Source of the DNA: Treponema sp. | Lineage (GTDB): Bacteria > Spirochaetota > Spirochaetia > Treponematales > Breznakiellaceae | Assembly: GCA_009787835.1 (NCBI GenBank) | Contig: WQSN01000011.1 | Coordinates: 1 to 55,264, forward strand | Reading direction: 5' to 3' | Length of the DNA: 55,264 nt | Shown here: positions 26,871 through 35,829 of the stretch, piece by piece | How the letters are laid out: the number at the start of each line of letters is the position of its first letter | How positions within the stretch are numbered: position 1 is the first letter of the stretch | Notes under the pieces: generated by a model | Database searches by the model: none | What the model was told of the DNA's origin: nothing | The model's input: the letters and a program-made list of their open reading frames with translations, nothing else | Program-made: the position numbers and the translations under genes

Positions 26871-27060
26871 ACTTTGTTATTATCTCCCTGTTTTCAGATT
26901 GAATTTCGAGAAAAACTTTCTCTTTATACTTAACTGCGTATTCATATACGGATGTAATGCGTGGTATTACCGAAAGAAAAATAAGTGAAATTGACAGTAT
27001 TAGTATCAGTGACAGAAGAATTGCGTTTCCTCTGTCACTCCCATGAATAAATTGCCGCAT
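26857..27060 (-). CDS. GspK/PilX-like minor pseudopilin, small
   Basis: The start at 27060 is supported by GGAGG and AGAGGG just upstream and gives 67 residues; the longer reading from 27153 has no such site. Residues 8-30 (SDRGNAILLSLILILSISL) resemble the N-terminus of GspK/PilX-type minor pseudopilins: an Arg-Gly before a long hydrophobic helix and no Glu5. The globular domain of classical GspK is missing, so this would be only the helical stem plus a short tail. It overlaps gspG by 26 bases and the next gene by 14. Confidence 0.55.
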   Translation of the reverse strand: MRQFIHGSDRGNAILLSLILILSISLIFLSVIPRITSVYEYAVKYKEKVFLEIQSENREIITKYDLY

Positions 27061-27463
27061 TTTTTCCCTCTCCTCCTGGTTTTCCGTGCGCTGCATAGGA
27101 CAAAATGGTAAAAGGTAAATTTTTATCTCCCGGGTTTTTATATATATAATCATTTCCCCAGGGGTCTTTCGGTACTTGCCGTTCTAAATAAGGCCCATCC
27201 CATCGTGCCGGGACAGGCGACATAACTGGTTTTTCCCATAACGCGGATAAACCCTGAGCTTCAGAAGGATAAGAGCCGCAGTCAAGCATATATGACTGAA
27301 GAGCTAACCTGAATGTCTCTATCTGGTTACGGCATGCTGTAATCCGTGCTTTTTCAATATATTTTACCGCGGAAAAACCAACCGTCGCTGATAAAATCAA
27401 TATAATTGATATGGAAATAATGGTTTCAATAAATGAGAAACCTTCATCTTTTTTAAATTTCAA
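27035..27463 (-). CDS. gspG: Major pseudopilin GspG
   Basis: 142 residues with a classical prepilin leader: MKFKKDEG then FSFIE, so cleavage is expected after Gly8 and Glu13 is the conserved +5 Glu. The C-terminal part matches GspG closely: CGSYPSEAQGLSALWEKP, WDGPYLERQVPKDPWGNDY and SYAAHGKPGGEG, which is the calcium-site region. GspG polymerises into the periplasmic pseudopilus that pushes substrates through the secretin. The start codon is TTG, overlapping the gspF stop as TTGA, with GGGAGG six bases upstream. This match separates the system from ordinary type IV pili. Confidence 0.93.
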   Translation of the reverse strand: MKFKKDEGFSFIETIISISIILILSATVGFSAVKYIEKARITACRNQIETFRLALQSYMLDCGSYPSEAQGLSALWEKPVMSPVPARWDGPYLERQVPKDPWGNDYIYKNPGDKNLPFTILSYAAHGKPGGEGKNAAIYSWE

Positions 27464-28413
27464 ATTAAACCTCCCGTAAGAGTAAGTATTGGTATAATTA
27501 CAGTCAAAATCAGAATTAATAAATATGATCCTGTTAAAATAATAACAGACGGTTCTATCAGCCTCGTGAAAACTTCACGTTTTTTTGAATCTTCCCTCTC
27601 ATAATAATTTTTAATGTTTAAGCATACTTCGCCCGCATTACCGTTTATGTCAGCAACAGACAGCCAGGTTTTAATATATGGCGGCAATTTCATTAATTTA
27701 CCAAAAGCATCGGAAAATGGAATACCATTAACAATTTCTCTTTTAATAGCCTTTAAATTCAAGGAATATTTTCTGTTTTTTATATTAGCAATACACTGAT
27801 CAAGCGCATCGATCATTGTAATATTATTTTTTAACAGGAAATCCATCATATAAAATATTCTGAAACCATAAGAATCATAATAAAATATCCTGAAATAAGC
27901 GGTAAATAACGCAATTCCCCCTGACAACAGTACTATCCCCGCTGTGATGATACCAAAAACTGTTTCAGTTATAGTTTCCTCTAACAGAATTCCTCCAGCA
28001 ATAAAGAGCGGCATTCCCTTGAAAATCAACATTAATGTTCCCGAGGCAGCGATAAATATTATAATAGCCGGATATATTAAAATATTATAAGCTTTTTCCA
28101 AAGCCATTTTTTTTCTTTGTAAATCCGACGCAATCTGTTCCAGAGCTTTATCAATAGCTCCAGTTAATTCCGCTGCAGCAATCAGTGTAATATACATTGA
28201 ATTAAAATGAACCTTCATGTTTTGAATTATGTGTAAACTGTCAGAAAAGCCGTGTCCCTTTTTCATTAACAAAAGCAGAGCTTTCGCGCAGTCTCTTACC
28301 TGTTTTTCAATTCCATCCTGCGAAAGTATATAAAGCGCATCTATTAGTCCGGTATTCCCTTTGATCAACGCAAGCAATATTTCGGTAAATTGCAAAGTTG
28401 CTGACATATACAT
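27460..28413 (-). CDS. gspF: Type II secretion inner-membrane platform protein GspF
   Basis: 317 residues with two T2SF domains (about 5-120 and 195-310) and three membrane helices (about 112-140, 150-175 and 290-315). Typical segments are LIAAAELTGAIDKALEQIA and SVADINGNAGEVCLNI. GspF anchors the ATPase to the pseudopilus base. It is shorter than classical GspF (about 400), lacking the N-terminal cytoplasmic extension. It is the first gene of the eight-gene minus-strand operon. There is no Shine-Dalgarno; the ATG (28413, alternatively 28407) is only 11 bases from a good -10 box. Confidence 0.85.
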   Translation of the reverse strand: MYMSATLQFTEILLALIKGNTGLIDALYILSQDGIEKQVRDCAKALLLLMKKGHGFSDSLHIIQNMKVHFNSMYITLIAAAELTGAIDKALEQIASDLQRKKMALEKAYNILIYPAIIIFIAASGTLMLIFKGMPLFIAGGILLEETITETVFGIITAGIVLLSGGIALFTAYFRIFYYDSYGFRIFYMMDFLLKNNITMIDALDQCIANIKNRKYSLNLKAIKREIVNGIPFSDAFGKLMKLPPYIKTWLSVADINGNAGEVCLNIKNYYEREDSKKREVFTRLIEPSVIILTGSYLLILILTVIIPILTLTGGLI

Positions 28414-28419
28414 TATATA

Positions 28420-28483
28420 TTTTAATTATAATATATATAGTTATAATATTCAATATTATTAAAATATATTATTATAATTAAAA
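28420..28483. repeat. AT-rich inverted repeat upstream of gspF
   Basis: TTTTAATTATAATA (28420-28433) is repeated in perfect inverted orientation at 28470-28483 with 36 bases between. It encloses the putative gspF promoter, so it could be an operator or a DNA-melting element, or just a product of base composition. Confidence 0.5.
28425..28453 (-). promoter_or_regulatory. Putative promoter of the gspF operon
   Basis: On the minus strand TTGAAT (28448-28453) and a perfect TATAAT (28425-28430) are 17 bases apart, 11 bases before the gspF ATG. The surrounding sequence is almost pure AT, which raises the chance of a random match. Confidence 0.5.
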
Positions 28484-28598
28484 TAGTACTCCTTATGTGA
28501 TAATGTATGGGTATTATTAGGTGTAATTAGTACATATCTATTCATAGGTATTAAAAATAAAATCTTATTACAATTCAACATGAATAATAAGAAAAATA

Positions 28599-29411
28599 TT
28601 AATTAATAAATGTTTCTTCATATTGCTTTAAATCTCTATTCCAACGATAATTTGTTGAATTTGAAAATAAAATTTTATATCTTTTAATAGTTTCATCCCA
28701 AATATATGTATTAATTTTCTCAGTGATTTCAAAAGCTGTTTCATCCTTTGTAATTTTTTCTTTCAAAATAATAATACTTTCATCTGGAATAATATTAAAA
28801 ATAGAAACTTCAAAAGCCCAACTAAACTCAATTATTTCAGAAAATTCATATCCATTATATTCATAAAAGTGTGGTATAAAATTCATTCCTGATAATGAAT
28901 AAAGATAAAGTTCCTCTCTTCCATTCATATTAAAATCTCCAATACAGCCTATAACATGATCTCTCCATATAATATACTTTCCTAAATCTTCGCTTAAACC
29001 TGTTTTTGATACATTTTCTTGTGATAAAGCCAAAGTAAAATACTTAATTTCATACACACTCTCAATATTTACTTCATCTGAATTTAATACAAAACAATAT
29101 ACAAAATTTATCGAAAAATTCTCATAAAATACAATAATTTCCTTGTTTCCAGAATTAGTAAAATTCCCTTCAATTTGAAAAGCAAATTGTCCTTGTCCAT
29201 GTAATGTAATTGCATATTTCTCAATTATTTCTTGTAAAGATTCATATTTTTCTGTAGTTAAACCTATCTCGTTTACATTATTACTAATACTTATAGATTT
29301 TTCTTCATCTGATTCATAATAATAATTATTTACATTTATTATATCAACATTTTGCTTTTGACAATTAATTAAAAAAATAATAATCATAAAATATGATGGT
29401 ATCTTCTTCAT
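28599..29411 (-). CDS. Lipoprotein, candidate immunity protein for the RHS toxin
   Basis: 270 residues with a lipobox (IIFLINC, Cys17), a polar linker and a beta-rich domain with a segment like FG-GAP/VCBS units (GCIGDFNMNGREELYLYS). AAGGAA precedes the start by about eight bases. No family is recognised with confidence. It lies 77 bases downstream of the RHS gene on the same strand, is as AT-rich as the RHS tip, and would be anchored in the periplasm or surface, where immunity against a wall-degrading tip would be needed. A hairpin (29447-29483) lies between the two genes. Confidence 0.6.
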   Translation of the reverse strand: MKKIPSYFMIIIFLINCQKQNVDIINVNNYYYESDEEKSISISNNVNEIGLTTEKYESLQEIIEKYAITLHGQGQFAFQIEGNFTNSGNKEIIVFYENFSINFVYCFVLNSDEVNIESVYEIKYFTLALSQENVSKTGLSEDLGKYIIWRDHVIGCIGDFNMNGREELYLYSLSGMNFIPHFYEYNGYEFSEIIEFSWAFEVSIFNIIPDESIIILKEKITKDETAFEITEKINTYIWDETIKRYKILFSNSTNYRWNRDLKQYEETFIN

Positions 29412-29446
29412 ATTTTTTTTCCTTTATTCAATCACAAATATTTATC

Positions 29447-29483
29447 GAGGTTGTTCCAAAGAATGAAGTATTGGAACAGCCTC
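29447..29483. repeat. Dispersed hairpin repeat, copy 3
   Basis: Arms GAGGTTGTTCCAAA and TTGGAACAGCCTC pair with one G-T and one mismatch around a short loop. It is in the gap between the RHS gene and the following lipoprotein. It belongs to the same GGCTGTTCCAAA family as the hairpins at 10614-10664 and 17190-17220. No T run follows on the minus strand, so it is not a standard terminator for the RHS gene. Confidence 0.6.
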
Positions 29484-29488
29484 ATCTT

Positions 29489-32400
29489 TTATTCTTTTCT
29501 TTGAGTAACACCTGAAAGACTATAATTATCAAACATTTGATTTGGATCATAATAGTATATCGGAGTATTGCCGGCAAATGCCGAATTTGCTCGCATGATG
29601 ACATTTGCTGTTCCAACATTAGAAACCCACGGATCATAATCATTTGAATAGTTAACGTTAGAAGGATAATTTGGAGTAATTGTTGCTAAATGCCCAGAAC
29701 CTCCACTTGTATTCTCCCATGCAGCAATTACAGTATATCCTTTATTGGCTAATTCCTGCGCTTTACCTCCATCTATTTGAATAATTGTACCATTTTCCGC
29801 TGCTTTTGCTAAATTCTTAGCTGCAGAATTTGCATTAACACTATCACGTTTTTTATCATTATAAAGTGCATCTTTATTAAATCCAGTTGCTTCTGCTATG
29901 TCAAATGTTGCTTGATTACAAAATGTAGCGTATGCTCCAGGGGCACCACTTGGATAACGTCCTCCTCCACCTTGTTTATACATATTTGCAAGTCGTGTTA
30001 GAGTTTGAACAACCATTAAGTTCCAAGCTCTTTTACTAATTGAGTAATTACTTTGATATTTATCATTCGCCTCCAAACCCCACAAATCCACCCAGTTAAC
30101 AGGATCATTGTTAACAAAAACAAACCAGTTGTTACCGTCCCTTATTGGATCAATGGTAGTGAACCTGGCTGTCTGGGGTTTGTAGTCCCGGTAGCCATAG
30201 TTATAGAGGCCTGTGGCGGTATCATAAGGTTTCCCTGTGTAGCCCAAATTCATTGCGGCACTTAGATCTCCTGAATATGGTTGGCCGAAGGCGTCATATT
30301 CATAACGGTCTTCCAGCGCACCTGAAGCGGCAGTAGAGCTTCTTACGCTTCCCAATATGTCTTTGCCAAGGTACAATGAGCGTGAGCCTGAGCTGGAACT
30401 GTAGCTTGACGCGACCGCTTCTCCGTTAGCGTATAACGTTACTCCCCTCAGGTTGTAGCGGCCTTCCTGCACTGTATATCCGTTTTCGTTTATCGTTCTT
30501 CCGCCTGCATCGTCGCTCACCCAGCGGTAGCGTTCGCCTGTGGGCTGATTTGATTGAAGTCTGTTTTCATTGACAGAAAATCCGCCTGATACATTCTGGG
30601 TTGTAAGGCTTCCGTCACGGTATGTCTCTCCTTCCCTTATAACATCAAAACTTCTTCCGTCGTACACTGTCCGCAGCATCTGACCGCTGACATTTTCTGT
30701 AATCGTCCGCCTTCCAAGCGCGTCGTAACGGTAAGAGCTGACAGTGTTTATTCTCTCTGTATGACTTGTTACTTCAGAGAATATCATCCGGTTCTGCCCG
30801 TTGTATTGATATTTAGCCTCATACCGTAATCCCTTTTCGCTTAATACATTTCCGTCTTTATCGTTAGTGTACACTATGTCGCCTCTCCTGACCAGATGAT
30901 TCTCCGCGTCATACTCATACTTTATTGTTCCCCATGGTGTTGTTTTGCCTGATCTGTTTCCATTACGGTCATAAGTGTATGTTTCCCGCCACATTATCTG
31001 GCTAGCGCTAATCGCGTTCCCACGGGCGGGAGCGGCTTTGTCCAGAATCTCTTTCAACGCTATAAGTTCCGCGCTTGTAAATGTGTACCTCTCTCCCGCT
31101 CCTTTATCCTGAGTGAAAAACAATCCTGCATCTGACGCTTCCTTTCTGTCGGCTTGCGCTTTCTCATTTGTCCATGGGTATAAAACCATACTGAGACGCG
31201 ACTGGCTGTCGTATATGAATTTTGTTATGCGCCCTTCTTCATCTACACTATGGCTTCTTCTGCCTTTGTTGTCATACAGATAACCTTCGGCGCGCAAGAG
31301 CTGGCTGCGGCTGTTAAGTTCCCTAATCATGATTATACGGCCTGTTAAATCATACATTGTTTCCTGCCATACTCCGTTTCCGTACTGCCTTTTTTTTTCC
31401 CTGCCTCTAGTGTCGTATTCGTAACTTACTTCAAGCCGCTGGCTATTGTCGAATACGCGCAGAAGCTCGCCATTATTGCCGTATCTGTAATGCACATCAC
31501 GGTTTCCGCTCTGCATTCTTACGAGGCGTCCGGCTCTGTCGTATGTGTATATTGTGACTTCTCCGGCTCCGGTGTCATTTTGCTCAATAAGCATGCCTCC
31601 GGCATCATATTTATAACTTATTATCCCTGTTTCATTCTCTGCCCGTATAATGTTACCTGCAAAGTCGCGTTCAAATTTACTCACAGTTCCGTCACTGTAT
31701 CTTATTATTGTCAGTCCTTCTGCTTCATTTAATCCGGTTACAGTTTGCCTGCCAGAATATGCCGATGTTGTTGTAATCCTTCCTTCGGCGTCATAATAAA
31801 ATCTCTGTGTATCTCCCGCGCGGTTTATTTCTGCTGTAAGTTCCCCGAATTGATTCTTCTGTTGTGTGAAATTTTTACCCGCTCCGTCCGTGAATACTAC
31901 TTCCCGTCCCCTGTTTGTGTAACGGTATCTTTCAACTGTCTCATCTCCGCTTTTAACTTCTGTTATTCTGCCCAGTTCATCATATTGATATTCCTTCTCT
32001 ATCCCCGGCCTTCCCGTCTCTTTAATAAGCCGTCCCGCTCTGTCGTATACGCCGCTCCATTTTACTCCAATTGAGTCTTTTATCTCTGTAACATTTCCAA
32101 GATGATCATATTCATATCTTTCCATACTCCCATCAGAATAAGTAATAACCGAAATTTTTCCTATTTCATTCCACGCATACTGCGTCGCTCTGTTGTAACC
32201 GTCAAAACTTTTTACAAGCCTTCCTGCGCCATTATATTCATACCTGCGTTCATTGCCTTCCCCGTCTATAGATTTGATTACCTCACCCCAGGCGTTCAGA
32301 TACAGTGTCTCTCTGTATTTGCCTCCTGCTGTTACAATTACTGTCCTGTCATTATCATTGAATATCCAGTCTGTATAATACGATGAATTGTTTCGGCTAA

Positions 32401-35170
32401 TAATTTCCTTCCGTATTAACCTGCCTACCCTGTCATGGGAAAATCTATATTCGCCAAGTGATGAAATCTCCCTTGTAACAAGCCCTCTGCCGTCATATTC
32501 GTACATGGTAACATTTCCAAGCCTGTCGGTTTTTTTCGCTATACTCCCGTCCCGGTTATAAATTACGCTTACCGCAGTTTCATTCGCTCGGCCTGCTTCA
32601 ATTACGCGGCCGCCAGCGTCATATTTATATGAATAATAACCGCCGCTCGCTCCCTGTTCCATTACAGGGTTTCCTGACGCGTTTACAGTTCTTGCAGAAA
32701 GTTCACCAAGCGCGTTCCTTATGCCTGTCAACTGCATGAATGGATTAATCTGATAAACGCTCGCACCTGTAACTCCGCTTACGCTTACAGTACGCTCTTC
32801 ATTCCATCCATTGCGCTCATATCCGTAAGTTTCAGTATGCACAATATTGGAACCTGTTTTCCCGTGCGTAACAGTGTTTACCCTGCTGTCTCCTTCTCTA
32901 TATCCGTACTCAATAAACCACGCGCCTGTCTGCTGCCTTATCATCTGTCCGTCAGCGCGGTATGTGTAATTTACCGCAGTTCCGGTTCCGTCTGTTACCT
33001 TCAAAGGCAAATGCCGCCTGTCATAATCCATTTGCCTCTTCCTTACAGTTCCTGTTTTTGTATCTGTTTCTTCTATCATGGTCAGGTCTTTTCTGTTATT
33101 GTACACATACCGCCTTGTAAGTCCTTCGGGCGTAATTTCAGTAGTTTCTTTCTGGTTATATGAGAACATCCATTCGCGCATAAGAGCGTCAGTGTACTTT
33201 GTAACCCGTCCCAGTCCGTCATACTCCCATGTTTCAGTTAACGTTTGCCCGCTGATTGATACGCTTCTGTTCACCGGTAAATCCAGGCTGTTATATCTGT
33301 AACTAACCTCTGCCAGATCGCCTTCGCGGCTAACGGCCAGTCGGTTGGTTTCGTCATAACTTCCGCTAAAAATAAGCGTCCCGCCTCGGTATAACCTTAT
33401 GCAGTTTCCGGCGCTGTCATAATCCCAGGCTGTAACAACTCTGTCGCGATCTGTGTATTTTTTCATCTGATCATTGTTATTCCATTCAAAACTTTCCCGC
33501 GTTCCGTCGTCTGAGTAAATTTTCTCTGCGAGGTTTCCCCGGGCGTCATATAAATAATTAATCCTGAAACCGTTTATTGTCTCCTTTTCCAGTTGATTTC
33601 TGTCATTATATATAAATTCCTTTACGGTCCCGTCGGAGTGTTCTTCCCTTATGGTACGGAAATTTATATCATAATAATACCTTGTTCTGACTCCTGAATG
33701 ATTTGTATATACAGTCATCATCTGATCCGGATAATATGAAAAACTTTCGCTCGCTTCTTCTTCATGAGTCGTTGACGTAACCAAAAGTCTGCCATCGGAA
33801 CTAACTGTTCCGTAATTCAGGATGATCGCGCTTCCGTCAGGTTTTTGAATCCTCTGCAAATGTCCGCTGTTATATGTAAATCTTACAGTATCTCCGTCAA
33901 TATCCTGAACGCTTCTAAGTTCATTTCCGCTGTATTTATATTCAACTTTAGTATTTTCAGGCCCTGTTATTTTTGATATGTAATTTCCGCTGTATGTTAC
34001 ATGCCACTCATTTCCATGAGGTCCTTTTATCAATGATATTTTCTGATTATTGTTTCTGGTTATTTCTACAGTATTCCCGTTCAGCTCTTCCACTTTCGTT
34101 AACATGCCGTATCCATTGTAATATTTTTTCCGTCCCCCTCTTTCACTGAGTACAAAACCTGCGGTGCTGCCTGCGCCGTTATTATCCAGACTTTCCAGGC
34201 GCATATAGCTTCTTTCAGGATATTTAACAGGCAGCCATATACCGCTGTCAGATGGATTAAATGTAAAAGGAGAGCCGCTTTCATCAACCAGCACAAGATT
34301 CTCATTCCCAGCGCCTTCAAAATAATCAGGCGATTGGAGAAAATCACTGTAGCGGTTCAGCTGCTTCAGGGTATTTGCGCGATTCTTTATTGTGCGCAGG
34401 TTATCCAGATATCCTTTCGCGGGAATATAAATATTATTGTATACATTATTTTTTATCCTTACTGTCTGCGCATAATTACCACTTATCTTTCCGTGCGCGT
34501 CAAGTATTTCTGCTACAAGCGTTTCCATCCCGTTAAATTTTGTATCATCTAACGCGCTTATACCGCGGATAATACGGCTGTCCAGTGATACAAGCCACCC
34601 GGCTCCCATACTGCCCGAAATATTTTCTTCGCTGATGTATTTTCTGCTGATAATGAAACTGGAACCTGGAATCTCTATATCATCGCTGTCAAGCACATAT
34701 TTTCCGGAAGCGATTAGCACAGGATCGCCGTAAGTAACGCCGTTATTAACCTGCTGAACTGTCTGGATTGAAGCGCTGGAATTTGAAACTGTTTGTTCTG
34801 TTTCACTGTTAATATCATTACTGCATTCAATAACAGATTCAAGGAATTCCTGTGATTTTTCCTGTTGATCTTCGGCGTTATTTACCGCCGCTTCCTCCGC
34901 TCTCCTTCTTGCCTCTTCTTCTGCCCTCTTTCTGGCTTCTTCCTCCGCCTTCTTTCTTGCCTCTTCTTCTGCTTTCCTTTTCGCTTCTTCTTCCGCTTTC
35001 TTTTTTTCATCATCTTCGGTATTGGGCTGTGAAGGTTTACAAATGCTGCAACTGCTGGTGCAATAAGCGCATCCAACTTCTTTCGCGGAAACAGGTACTA
35101 GTGCCGTGATCAGCGTGAACAGTAAAACCAAAAACGCCGCCTTTTTGTTTACACTTGATGCAATCATCAT
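29489..35170 (-). CDS. RHS/YD-repeat polymorphic toxin with amidase-like C-terminal tip
   Basis: The start at 35170 (AGGAG four bases upstream) gives 1893 residues with a signal peptide. A Cys-rich stretch (CAYCTSSCSIC) is followed by a charged Ala/Glu helical segment (about 50-100), a DUF6531-type domain (about 145-225, YGDPVLIASGKY), a long run of YD repeats (about 430-1560, for example YEYDGLGRV and RYEYNGAGRLV), and the RHS core end with LGYTGKPYDTATGLYNYGYR and RFTTIDPI near 1650-1690. After WGLEAN (about residue 1698) comes a variable tip of about 195 residues containing FCNQATFDIAEATG (Cys1751) and GGSGHLATITP (His1827). This is a Cys/His pair as in papain-like cell-wall amidases. The tip region is more AT-rich than the core, as expected for exchanged toxin tips. 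Confidence 0.9.
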   Translation of the reverse strand: MMIASSVNKKAAFLVLLFTLITALVPVSAKEVGCAYCTSSCSICKPSQPNTEDDEKKKAEEEAKRKAEEEARKKAEEEARKRAEEEARRRAEEAAVNNAEDQQEKSQEFLESVIECSNDINSETEQTVSNSSASIQTVQQVNNGVTYGDPVLIASGKYVLDSDDIEIPGSSFIISRKYISEENISGSMGAGWLVSLDSRIIRGISALDDTKFNGMETLVAEILDAHGKISGNYAQTVRIKNNVYNNIYIPAKGYLDNLRTIKNRANTLKQLNRYSDFLQSPDYFEGAGNENLVLVDESGSPFTFNPSDSGIWLPVKYPERSYMRLESLDNNGAGSTAGFVLSERGGRKKYYNGYGMLTKVEELNGNTVEITRNNNQKISLIKGPHGNEWHVTYSGNYISKITGPENTKVEYKYSGNELRSVQDIDGDTVRFTYNSGHLQRIQKPDGSAIILNYGTVSSDGRLLVTSTTHEEEASESFSYYPDQMMTVYTNHSGVRTRYYYDINFRTIREEHSDGTVKEFIYNDRNQLEKETINGFRINYLYDARGNLAEKIYSDDGTRESFEWNNNDQMKKYTDRDRVVTAWDYDSAGNCIRLYRGGTLIFSGSYDETNRLAVSREGDLAEVSYRYNSLDLPVNRSVSISGQTLTETWEYDGLGRVTKYTDALMREWMFSYNQKETTEITPEGLTRRYVYNNRKDLTMIEETDTKTGTVRKRQMDYDRRHLPLKVTDGTGTAVNYTYRADGQMIRQQTGAWFIEYGYREGDSRVNTVTHGKTGSNIVHTETYGYERNGWNEERTVSVSGVTGASVYQINPFMQLTGIRNALGELSARTVNASGNPVMEQGASGGYYSYKYDAGGRVIEAGRANETAVSVIYNRDGSIAKKTDRLGNVTMYEYDGRGLVTREISSLGEYRFSHDRVGRLIRKEIISRNNSSYYTDWIFNDNDRTVIVTAGGKYRETLYLNAWGEVIKSIDGEGNERRYEYNGAGRLVKSFDGYNRATQYAWNEIGKISVITYSDGSMERYEYDHLGNVTEIKDSIGVKWSGVYDRAGRLIKETGRPGIEKEYQYDELGRITEVKSGDETVERYRYTNRGREVVFTDGAGKNFTQQKNQFGELTAEINRAGDTQRFYYDAEGRITTTSAYSGRQTVTGLNEAEGLTIIRYSDGTVSKFERDFAGNIIRAENETGIISYKYDAGGMLIEQNDTGAGEVTIYTYDRAGRLVRMQSGNRDVHYRYGNNGELLRVFDNSQRLEVSYEYDTRGREKKRQYGNGVWQETMYDLTGRIIMIRELNSRSQLLRAEGYLYDNKGRRSHSVDEEGRITKFIYDSQSRLSMVLYPWTNEKAQADRKEASDAGLFFTQDKGAGERYTFTSAELIALKEILDKAAPARGNAISASQIMWRETYTYDRNGNRSGKTTPWGTIKYEYDAENHLVRRGDIVYTNDKDGNVLSEKGLRYEAKYQYNGQNRMIFSEVTSHTERINTVSSYRYDALGRRTITENVSGQMLRTVYDGRSFDVIREGETYRDGSLTTQNVSGGFSVNENRLQSNQPTGERYRWVSDDAGGRTINENGYTVQEGRYNLRGVTLYANGEAVASSYSSSSGSRSLYLGKDILGSVRSSTAASGALEDRYEYDAFGQPYSGDLSAAMNLGYTGKPYDTATGLYNYGYRDYKPQTARFTTIDPIRDGNNWFVFVNNDPVNWVDLWGLEANDKYQSNYSISKRAWNLMVVQTLTRLANMYKQGGGGRYPSGAPGAYATFCNQATFDIAEATGFNKDALYNDKKRDSVNANSAAKNLAKAAENGTIIQIDGGKAQELANKGYTVIAAWENTSGGSGHLATITPNYPSNVNYSNDYDPWVSNVGTANVIMRANSAFAGNTPIYYYDPNQMFDNYSLSGVTQRKE

Positions 35171-35200
35171 TTTTCTCCTGTAGAGATGTTTTGTAATCAA

Positions 35201-35536
35201 GCTGTTTCACGTCCTACGGGCGTAGACATTTGTTTTTGACAAAAGTCATGCGAAACAATGCAGTTTCCCGCTATGCTTGAGATGTTGTGAGCGCTTTCAA
35301 AACCTGAATTCTGAAAGCATTGCATTGCTTGCTTGTGGTAATTTGCGCTGACTTGTCTTACATGGAAAAAAAATAAGTATTACTAACTTTGATAAATTTA
35401 ATTACTGGTCTTACTTGAATGGACTAAATGGTATTATTAATTTTTTTAAATATAATGTATGGTAAATATTTATGTCAATAGTTTTCATAAATATTTTAAT
35501 GAATTTTTACCAGATTGTTAGACGATGTAGATTAAA
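35201..35536. other. AT-rich intergenic region upstream of the RHS gene
   Basis: No gene is seen. It contains a seven-base hairpin (GCTTTCA/TGAAAGC near 35301-35326) and a perfect 11-base inverted repeat, AAATATTTATG at 35464-35474 with its complement at 35486-35496. The control region of the RHS gene must lie here, but no convincing -35/-10 pair stands out. Confidence 0.4.
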
Positions 35537-35653
35537 TTAAATATGAAAAAATAAATGTTTTATATGAAAATTAATATTTGGTAAATAAAACCACGATTGT
35601 AAACTCCGGTCATTAGCAAAAAACATTGGCATCCACAGATAGCCATTTCTCAT
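35537..35653 (-). CDS. Possible small protein or gene remnant
   Basis: A 38-codon open frame starting MRNGYLWMPMFFANDRS, with GGGAG seven bases before the ATG. It has no recognised family and is in a very AT-rich gap. The good ribosome binding site is the only support; it could be the start of a decayed gene. Confidence 0.25.
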   Translation of the reverse strand: MRNGYLWMPMFFANDRSLQSWFYLPNINFHIKHLFFHI

Positions 35654-35748
35654 AAAAAAAGTCTCCCGTTATTTAATCCGTGGACTATTAAAATATAGTA
35701 TACACATATGGACAGAGTTGCTGTTTGATCTACTGCTCCCTGCCCCTA

Positions 35749-35777
35749 TTGATTATTTTTCCACTGCATTACATAAT
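35749..35777 (+). promoter_or_regulatory. Putative promoter of the mS38-like small gene
   Basis: TTGATT at 35749-35754 and CATAAT at 35772-35777 are 17 bases apart. A small hairpin CGGC-TTGA-GCCG followed by six T (35789-35806) lies between the expected start of transcription and the gene and could act as an attenuator. Confidence 0.4.
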
Positions 35778-35829
35778 CATACACACAGCGGCTTGAGCCG
35801 TTTTTTACACTTGATTTAAGGAGAGTTTA

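Noticed and set aside
34882..35076. Minus-strand Lys/Arg-rich open frame overlapping the RHS start
   Set aside because: It is an out-of-frame reading of the same AEEEARKK-coding repeat.
34852..35109. Plus-strand open frame of 85 codons rich in Pro and Leu over the 5' part of the RHS gene
   Set aside because: It is the antisense reading of the Ala/Glu/Lys helical repeat of the RHS protein; composition follows from the repeat and there is no ribosome binding site.
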